Of a DNA stretch of 48,633 bases, positions 44,090-48,633 are shown in pieces. Source of the DNA: Chara braunii (taxonomy: Eukaryota; Streptophyta; Charophyceae; Charales; Characeae); the NCBI GenBank assembly GCA_003427395.1, contig BFEA01000024.1, positions 1,641,687-1,690,319 of the forward strand. Reading direction: 5' to 3'. Position 1 is the first letter of the stretch. Every line of letters starts with the position of its first letter. The notes under the pieces were generated by a model. It searched no databases. It was given only the letters and a program-made list of their open reading frames with translations, and was not told the DNA's origin. The position numbers were made by a program, and so were the translations under genes.

Positions 44090-45004
44090 CACTCGTGCTG
44101 AATCATTTGTCGAAATTGTTGGTCCTTTAAAAGCAAGGTGTTGAATTTATAAAAATCAGGCAATTGGTCCGGCCTTTTCCTGATTGTTAGTATTATCCCA
44201 CACGTTTTATGGTTTAGTCCTAGGTGCGAACTTTGTGGGAGAATAGCCGCCCATCGTAGGGAGCCTCCTAGATCATTAGAGAGGAGAATAAGGTCAATTC
44301 GCGATTTGGACAACCTAGACGGATCAATGTCTCTTACACTTGTAAAAGTCCGATCATTTGGGTGCAGGCGGTGAAAGGTATCGACGACCGCAAGGGTTTC
44401 GCACAGATCTGCGATCATTTGCTCATCTTCCTCCACTGCAAAGGTGGGGGACCCCTGAGGGTTCCATCTATCACGCCCCTTCTCGGGGGTGGCATTAAAG
44501 CCCCCGGTAATGACCAGCGGGATGCCCTCGAGTACACGCGTTCCTAAATCCCCTAGAAAGGCTATTCTTTCGCCCACCGTGTTAGGAGAATAGATGCACA
44601 CGATGCAAAGGAGTTCTAGTTCCAGCATCCACAACACTGATACCCACCGCCCTTCTTCCTCATCTACCACCCAATGGACCATCTGGAACCTGGAGTCGGG
44701 AGGGATCCAAATTGCTACCCCCGCTGATCCTAGCCTGGGGGCATGGGCCCTCACCGCTGAATAGGGCCAAACCATCTCGTGGCCCTGTTATGTTCTGGTT
44801 TATCCTGCAGGTGAGTCTCCTGAACACATATCACGCCTGGCCACCACCTCCCCCCAGTCCTCTGAGCTGGTCCCATATGGCCTTGCATTTGTCCGAATTG
44901 CTGGTTGCCAGGCCATTTGCATTAATGGATCGGAGGTATAAGTCCGTCGTTTTTACGCATTGCTGCCAGGCGGGGTTGCAGTAAAGTGTTTCCAGATCAG
45001 TCAT
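44089..45004 (-). pseudogene. LINE ORF2 N-terminus, APE-like endonuclease
   Basis: ORF2 probably starts at the ATG ending at 45004 (MTDLETLYCNPAWQQC), followed by LRSINANGLATSNSDKC with the usual N-terminal Asn, and in a second frame VICVQETHLQDK with the catalytic Glu. After another frameshift near 44765 comes the main part (44775-44089): SAGVAIWIPP, IVCIYSPNT, ITGGFNATPEKGRDRW, SRIDLILLS and HLGLNHKTCGIIL. Families normally have GDFN and SDH at two of these sites; here they are GGFN and LNH, so two catalytic Asp are replaced (Gly, Asn). The enzyme nicks target DNA for target-primed reverse transcription; this copy is almost certainly inactive. Confidence 0.8.
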
Positions 45005-45785
45005 CTTTTATAGGGGGAAGAGTTATTTACAAGGGATGCCACTGTTTGACGTCCCATCTATCCAGGTTCAAAAGCTTTTTACGCAAGATTTTGCACAGGC
45101 ATTTGCATACGTCGTCATCAGACCAGCAGTCACAAACTTTTTACTTCCACACACTGGAGGTCAAGCAACGCATGGTGGTTGTACAAGTGCAGGTTAAAGG
45201 TTTTATTTGGTTCAAACGACAGATACATGTCATTCTTTGCCATCTGCTGGTCACAACTCTCAAACCTTATTGCCGCCCTCGCCCAAGGCGCAAAATGTTT
45301 AGGGACGAAGGCCTCCATTTGTCTCGTGAAGACCTTGTCCCTTTCTTTTACAACCTCGATGTTTGCCGGAAAGTCACATCCCTGAAGTGTCACACCACCA
45401 TGTTCTCCTACCGGGGAGAGCCCAATCTCCCATTTCCCTTCCGTCTTCCTCATTGGGACCACTGACACTCCATCTGTTTTGGAGAGGGGCAACTCAAAGA
45501 GGCCCCGTTCGATGAGCTGATGCAGCTTGAGTCGTCTCGAGGTCAACGCCTCCTCTACTACTTCCCCACCGTCCCCTTGTTGAGCGTCCGATGGAGGGGG
45601 GGTACACTGTTTGTGCTCCTGGTCCGGGGCCTCCAAGCAGGGAGGATCTGGAGCGGGTGGAGGGTGGAAACGGCCACGGGCTATAACCAAGATGCGCTGA
45701 AAAGCTTCTGCCCATGATAAATGGGTTGGGGGACCGGTTATCAGCGCAGATCTAAGCGTTGGGCTATTGTTCAAAAGTGTGACCA

Positions 45786-45957
45786 GTTCTATACTCCTCC
45801 CCTTCGTTCTCCCCTCCTTGCGGAGTCTCAGAACGTAGGTGTTTGATTATCCATTTTGTGATTGTTTGGATCTTCTGATCCACTCGTCAGCGCAGATCTA
45901 AGCGTTGGGCTATTGTTCATAAGTGTGACCAGTTCTACATATGACATGTCCCAATAC
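45786..45957. repeat. 172-bp repeat, copy 1 (beside adapter)
   Basis: Identical by eye to 45996-46167, offset 210 bp (172 + 38). Confidence 0.95.
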
Positions 45958-45995
45958 CTGTCTCTTATACACATCTAGATGTGTATAAGAGACAG
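45958..45995. other. Nextera mate-pair junction adapter (artefact)
   Basis: CTGTCTCTTATACACATCT (45958-45976) followed at once by its reverse complement AGATGTGTATAAGAGACAG (45977-45995): two Tn5 mosaic ends joined head to head, the known internal adapter of Nextera mate-pair circles. It is flanked by perfect 172-bp copies, as expected if the assembler walked once round a small tagmented circle. Not genomic sequence. Confidence 0.97.
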
Positions 45996-46167
45996 GTTCT
46001 ATACTCCTCCCCTTCGTTCTCCCCTCCTTGCGGAGTCTCAGAACGTAGGTGTTTGATTATCCATTTTGTGATTGTTTGGATCTTCTGATCCACTCGTCAG
46101 CGCAGATCTAAGCGTTGGGCTATTGTTCATAAGTGTGACCAGTTCTACATATGACATGTCCCAATAC
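45996..46167. repeat. 172-bp repeat, copy 2 (beside adapter)
   Basis: Perfect partner of 45786-45957; one of the two copies is artefactual. Confidence 0.95.
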
Positions 46168-46379
46168 TCCTCCCCTTCGTTCTCTCCTCCTTGCAGAGTC
46201 TCAGAATGTAGGTGTTTGATTATCCATGCTGTGATTGTTTGGATCTTCTGATCCAGCCCCATCTCATGTGGAGGGGGGGGCATCGGGGTCCATTTGACTA
46301 TCTGCCATTTCGAGTTTTTTGTCGACCTCAGGGGGGGGAGGGGTCATGTCCACGTCTATTGGTTGGGCTCCGAAGGCCT

Positions 46380-46930
46380 CTAAGAAAGAATCCGGGGCCA
46401 GAGATGGATGCACTTGTTACGCTCGTGCCCCCTGCTCGTGTTGCCCCTGTTGTGTTTGTTATGGTTGTTGCTCCTGCTAGGGCTGCTCAGTTTGTTGTGC
46501 CCTTTGTGCCGACTGCAGTCGTTGCATTTCAGCTGTTAGTTGTGTATGAGGCGCATGTTGTGGCCGCTAGGGTTGTGCTTGCTGTATTTGCTTCGCCCGT
46601 GCTTGCTGCTTCAGGTGCGCCTGCTGCACTTGCACCGACTTTTGTGCCTGTTGTGCCTGTTGTGTCAACTGGGACTGTCTGTGTTGTGCTTGGGCCACAT
46701 GTTTATACAGTTGAGCTTCTTGCTGTGCCTGCTGCATTGGTCATGCGAAATGTTGTTTCGACAGTGCCAAGTGTGTTTGCTTCCCCCGGTCGCCGTTCCC
46801 TGGCCTGCTTTCTTCCATCTGAGTCTCCTCCTCGCCCCCCCCTCCTTTTCCACAACTCCCCCCCGAGGTCCCGGCCAGACCTACACCGTCAACGACCTTG
46901 GATACCTCCATGTTTTCTGGTACCATCTGG
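46380..46930 (-). pseudogene. LINE ORF1 Gln-rich middle region
   Basis: One minus-strand frame reads PMQQAQQEAQLYKHVAQAQ, QSQLTQQAQQAQKSVQVQQA, LKQQARAKQIQQAQP, RPQHAPHTQLTAEMQRLQSA, QRAQQTEQP, QTQQGQHEQGARA: Ala/Gln-rich with coiled-coil-like heptad character. It is cut by five stops (TGA before PMQQ, TAG after QQAQP and after QTEQP, TAA after EQQP and after GARA). Each is one C-to-T change from CGA, CAG or CAA. ORF1 proteins of L1-type LINEs bind RNA and multimerise, often by coiled coils. The long plus-strand frame here (46212-47102) is the antisense of this repeat. Confidence 0.55.
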
Positions 46931-47400
46931 CTTCCTCCGACAACCTCTTCTTGCCTCGCATTCTGTCGTGGTCCCCCTCCTTCTCATGGGTTTGGCTGAC
47001 CTGGTGCCTCCTCCAGAGGGGCGAATCTGTTGCTACTGGACTTTCCTTCAGTCACGGGTCCCTCCGTTACTAGTCCTTTCTTCCCGTGCTTTTTCCTTCT
47101 GACCTCTTCACATGAATCCCCTTTCCTGGCCACCGAGGGGGTAAGACAGCCCGGTTGTTGAAGGTGGGATTCCAAGGTCTTCGAGGGGACCCATGTTTCC
47201 AGTGGTTTTGTATCTTGACGGGGTTCACCCTGCCCCTCCCATGACCAACCCACAACATCACCCCCCTCCCCCTCCACCCAGTTGCATCTATGTACACCCA
47301 CCCTTCGTGGCCCGGATCAACTGTTCGCCATCATGTTTCTGCAAAGGGGTCTTTCTTCAGACGGCGTGTGGGTTTTGCTGCTCGAGAGGGGTGGTTGGCA
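46930..47400 (-). pseudogene. LINE ORF1 region after the zinc knuckle
   Basis: Includes GKSSSNRFAPLEEAPGQP (about 47050-46990), a phrase like the S-x-N-R-F-x-x-L seen after the zinc knuckle in many LINE ORF1 proteins, and a low-complexity Gly/Arg-rich stretch. Frames shift several times. Confidence 0.5.
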
Positions 47401-47995
47401 CAAGCCGTGTCCGTGTATAAGTGCCCATAAGCCTAGCATTTAAAGCACCAGGGCCAGAGTTCGTGGGCAGTATGAATGCGGTACATTTTTCCGCCAATGC
47501 AGTACGGGATAATGTCGTCAATTGTGAGGATCTGACCCTCGGCCAGACTTATGGCCAGCATAAGGTAGTCATATCTATGTGCTACATGTGGCGGGAGAGG
47601 ATCAATAAAGTTGACCACATCAAACTTCTTTGCAAAGTCTTGCACGAAGGTCGCCTGAATCTCAATCGGGATGTGCCTGAACTCTACTCAAAAGTGTTCC
47701 CCCATCAATTGCTCCCTCCGTTCCTCCGGTCTTTGCCGTTTCGGGGTAGACCAGGGGTAAATTCGTACTTCCGACCCTCCAAAGTGGAGTGATCTCCACC
47801 GATCCATTACCCTTTTGTCTGTGTCCAACATGCAAATAACTGTGATAACAGATGATGAGACTGGCTGTATTAGGAAAAATTTGTGTGCACCTTCCAGGGA
47901 TGCCTTGAAAGCCCCCAGTTGTTCCCCAATACAGCCAACCTTATCGTTCGTTGATTTAAACCACCAGTACCTGGCCCAACTATCGAGTCTGAGCC
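47400..47995 (-). pseudogene. LINE ORF1 N-terminal domain and zinc knuckle
   Basis: Frame 1 (to 47688): RYWWFKSTNDKVGCIGEQLG, LEGAHKFFLIQPVSSSV, RWRSLHFGGSEVRIYPWSTP, the pattern of the DUF4283-type domain (ending in x-PW) of plant LINE/retroposon ORF1. After a frameshift near 47690: FRHIPIEIQATFVQDFAKKF, YDYLMLAISLAEGQ and WPWCFKC-stop-AYGHLYTDTAC. The last part is a CCHC-like knuckle whose fifth position is TAG, where CAG (Gln, as in CFKCQAYGH) is usual. The open frame runs on upstream through a microsatellite, which is not coding. The real start is not visible. Confidence 0.6.
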
Positions 47996-48034
47996 TCGGC
48001 CGACCGGTACGCCGATCCGTGCCGAGGCTCGGAC
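47987..48034. repeat. stem-loop at the LINE 5' end
   Basis: GTCTGAGCCTCGGC / GCCGAGGCTCGGAC (47987-48000, 48021-48034), one G-U type change, 20-nt loop. Marks the point where LINE-like coding stops. Confidence 0.75.
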
Positions 48035-48132
48035 TACCGGGTGCAGGCATCCCGAAAGTTGGGGTGAAAGGCACAAAAAAGCGAAAAAAAAAGCAAAAAA
48101 AATAAAATAAAAAAATAAGAAAAACGAATGGG

Positions 48133-48187
48133 TTCATTCCCGCTTTGTGTTTTCCGAACGGCTTCGGAAACGCAAAGCGGGAATGAA
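48133..48187. repeat. hairpin, 25-bp stem
   Basis: Left arm 48133-48158 and right arm 48163-48187 (CATTCCCGCTTTG... against ...CAAAGCGGGAATG) with a 4-nt loop. Shares CATTCCCG and a TTTTCCGAA-type end with the hairpin at 48501-48580. Confidence 0.9.
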
Positions 48188-48202
48188 TCTTCCCGCTTTC
48201 GC

Positions 48203-48203
<1 letters not shown>

Positions 48204-48243
<40 letters not shown>

Positions 48244-48244
48244 C

Positions 48245-48275
<31 letters not shown>

Positions 48276-48276
48276 C

Positions 48277-48325
<49 letters not shown>

Positions 48326-48331
48326 GAGATA

Positions 48332-48381
<50 letters not shown>
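48204..48381. repeat. (GATA)n(GA)n microsatellite
   Basis: About 33 GATA units with two CATA variants, then a pure GA run (48341-48381). Confidence 0.95.
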
Positions 48382-48386
<5 letters not shown>

Positions 48387-48427
48387 AGGGGCGGCGACCG
48401 GCACGGAGGGTCGCGGCGAACTCGCCT

Positions 48428-48430
<3 letters not shown>

Positions 48431-48485
<55 letters not shown>
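48431..48485. repeat. (CT)n microsatellite
   Basis: Pure CT run. Together with the GA run at 48341-48381 it forms an inverted pair around a 50-bp GC-rich spacer. Confidence 0.95.
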
Positions 48486-48488
<3 letters not shown>

Positions 48489-48500
48489 CTCGCTCGCTCG

Positions 48501-48579
48501 CTCGTTTCGAGAAACGAAATGGGAATGCATCTCCCCACGATAGGGGGAAGATGCATTCCCGTTTCGTTTTTCGAAACGA

Positions 48580-48580
<1 letters not shown>
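48501..48580. repeat. hairpin, ~36-bp stem
   Basis: Left arm 48501-48536 (CTCGTTTCGAGAAACGAAAT...) pairs with 48543-48580 with about three mismatches and a 6-nt loop. Related to the hairpin at 48133-48187. Confidence 0.9.

Positions 48581-48582
<2 letters not shown>

Positions 48583-48633
<51 letters not shown>
48583..48633. repeat. (CT)n microsatellite at window end
   Basis: Runs to the last base; mirror of the AG run at the start of the window. Confidence 0.95.

Larger units (their letters stand above)
45736..46260. repeat. tandem duplication in LINE ORF1
   Basis: With the artefact removed, two copies of a ~145-150-bp unit remain, starting CAGCGCAGATCTAAGCGTTG (45740 and 45889/46099) and running to TTGGATCTTCTGATCC. 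They differ by a few substitutions (GCGGAGTC versus GCAGAGTC, AACGTAGG versus AATGTAGG, CATTTTGTG versus CATGCTGTG), so this part is probably a true duplication, or merged paralogues. Confidence 0.6.
45130..46290 (-). pseudogene. LINE ORF1 C-terminal part, split by an assembly artefact
   Basis: Minus-strand frame 46283-46038 (PPPPHEMGLDQKIQTITAW, SYVELVTLMNNSPTLRSAL) should run into the frame 45774-45130 (NNSPTLRSALITGPPTHLSW, then TSRRLKLHQLIERGLFEL, MEAFVPKHFAPWARAAIRF, ending CVEVKSL). The phrase NNSPTLRSAL occurs three times because of a real ~150-bp tandem duplication plus the adapter-linked 172-bp copy. Function unknown; acidic, Pro-rich, no domain recognised. Confidence 0.55.
40060..47990 (-). 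mobile_element. LINE (non-LTR retrotransposon), decayed, near full length
   Basis: Minus-strand order: ORF1 with RNA-binding-like domain and zinc knuckle (47990-47400), Gln-rich middle (46930-46380), ORF1 C-terminal part (46280-45130), ORF2 start (45004), APE-like endonuclease (44980-44090), linker (44090-43446), reverse transcriptase (43446-42600), zf-RVT (about 41300-40950), tail and 3' UTR (to 40096), poly(A). This is the layout of plant L1-type LINEs. At least three frameshifts and many stops make it non-autonomous. The 5' end abuts a hairpin (47987-48034), so it may be 5' truncated. True length is about 210 bp shorter because of an adapter artefact at 45958. Confidence 0.85.

Noticed and set aside
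46212-47102. 296-codon plus-strand open frame rich in Val, Pro, Ala, Leu
   Set aside because: It is the antisense of the Gln/Ala-rich part of LINE ORF1; CAG/GCA repeats read backwards give an open Val/Leu/Cys frame.
46380-47450. Stop-codon reassignment (TAA/TAG as Gln), since stops fall at Gln positions of LINE ORF1
   Set aside because: A TGA also interrupts the same frame and others interrupt ORF2, plus there are frameshifts and lost catalytic residues. Ordinary C-to-T decay explains it.
47688-48530. 280-codon minus-strand frame taken as one protein
   Set aside because: The N-terminal half is microsatellite translation ([12 protein letters not shown]). Only the last ~100 codons belong to LINE ORF1.

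Overview
This is a repeat-dominated window from a large eukaryotic nuclear genome. I found no convincing host protein-coding, rRNA or intact tRNA gene. The type of non-LTR retrotransposon (APE-like endonuclease, reverse transcriptase, zf-RVT, CCHC-type ORF1), the long AG/TC, GATA, TG, ATT and ATCA microsatellites and the mass of non-coding interspersed repeats suit a land plant or streptophyte alga with a big genome (a charophyte such as Chara would fit). That assignment is inference only. Both ends run out in AG/TC microsatellites, as scaffold ends often do.

Left and centre (about 0.8-25 kb): two copies of one large non-coding repeat face each other, copy A (about 830-7870, +) and copy B (about 17330-24785, -). 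Each carries the same landmarks in the same order: a conserved 410-bp block (block 1), a 17-19 bp palindrome, three ~121-bp-spaced GGGAAGTGCTGCC motifs, an array of short hairpins, a purine-rich junction (block 2), and a strong stem-loop around ATACCCTTACAAGGGTAT. A third, more diverged copy C lies at about 32725-36680 (+). A partial copy D (10421 to about 12950, -) holds the longest hairpin array, and a lone block 1 lies at 26100-26525. No gag, pol or transposase is visible in any of them, so they resemble LARD-type non-autonomous elements, but their class is unproven.

The most striking signal is the hairpin arrays. The unit core is conserved but the flanking arms change from unit to unit and still pair with each other (for example TAGTCAGAC / GTCTGACTA, then CCAAGC / GCTTGG, then TCAGACC / GGTCTGA around the same core). 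The same design, with unrelated cores, recurs at 10790-12900, 21850-22430 and 16921-17301, and a separate run of four stem-loops, all drawn with 9-nt loops, sits at 16242-16492.

Middle right (26.5-32.6 kb): AT-rich sequence with GATA/GA and ATCA microsatellites, and a 786-bp DNA-transposon-like element (31207-31992) with TAGGG/CAGGG-type inverted ends and 8-bp near-identical target duplications.

Right (38-48 kb): a dead LINE on the minus strand, from ORF1 (about 47990) through endonuclease, reverse transcriptase and zf-RVT to a poly(A) tail (poly(T) on + at 40060-40095). It has frameshifts, C-to-T type stops and two substituted endonuclease catalytic residues; the RT motifs remain. A second LINE 3' fragment lies at 38700-39170. 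Inside ORF1, positions 45958-45995 are exactly the 38-bp Nextera mate-pair junction adapter between two perfect 172-bp repeats, an assembly artefact that adds 210 bp to this sequence.
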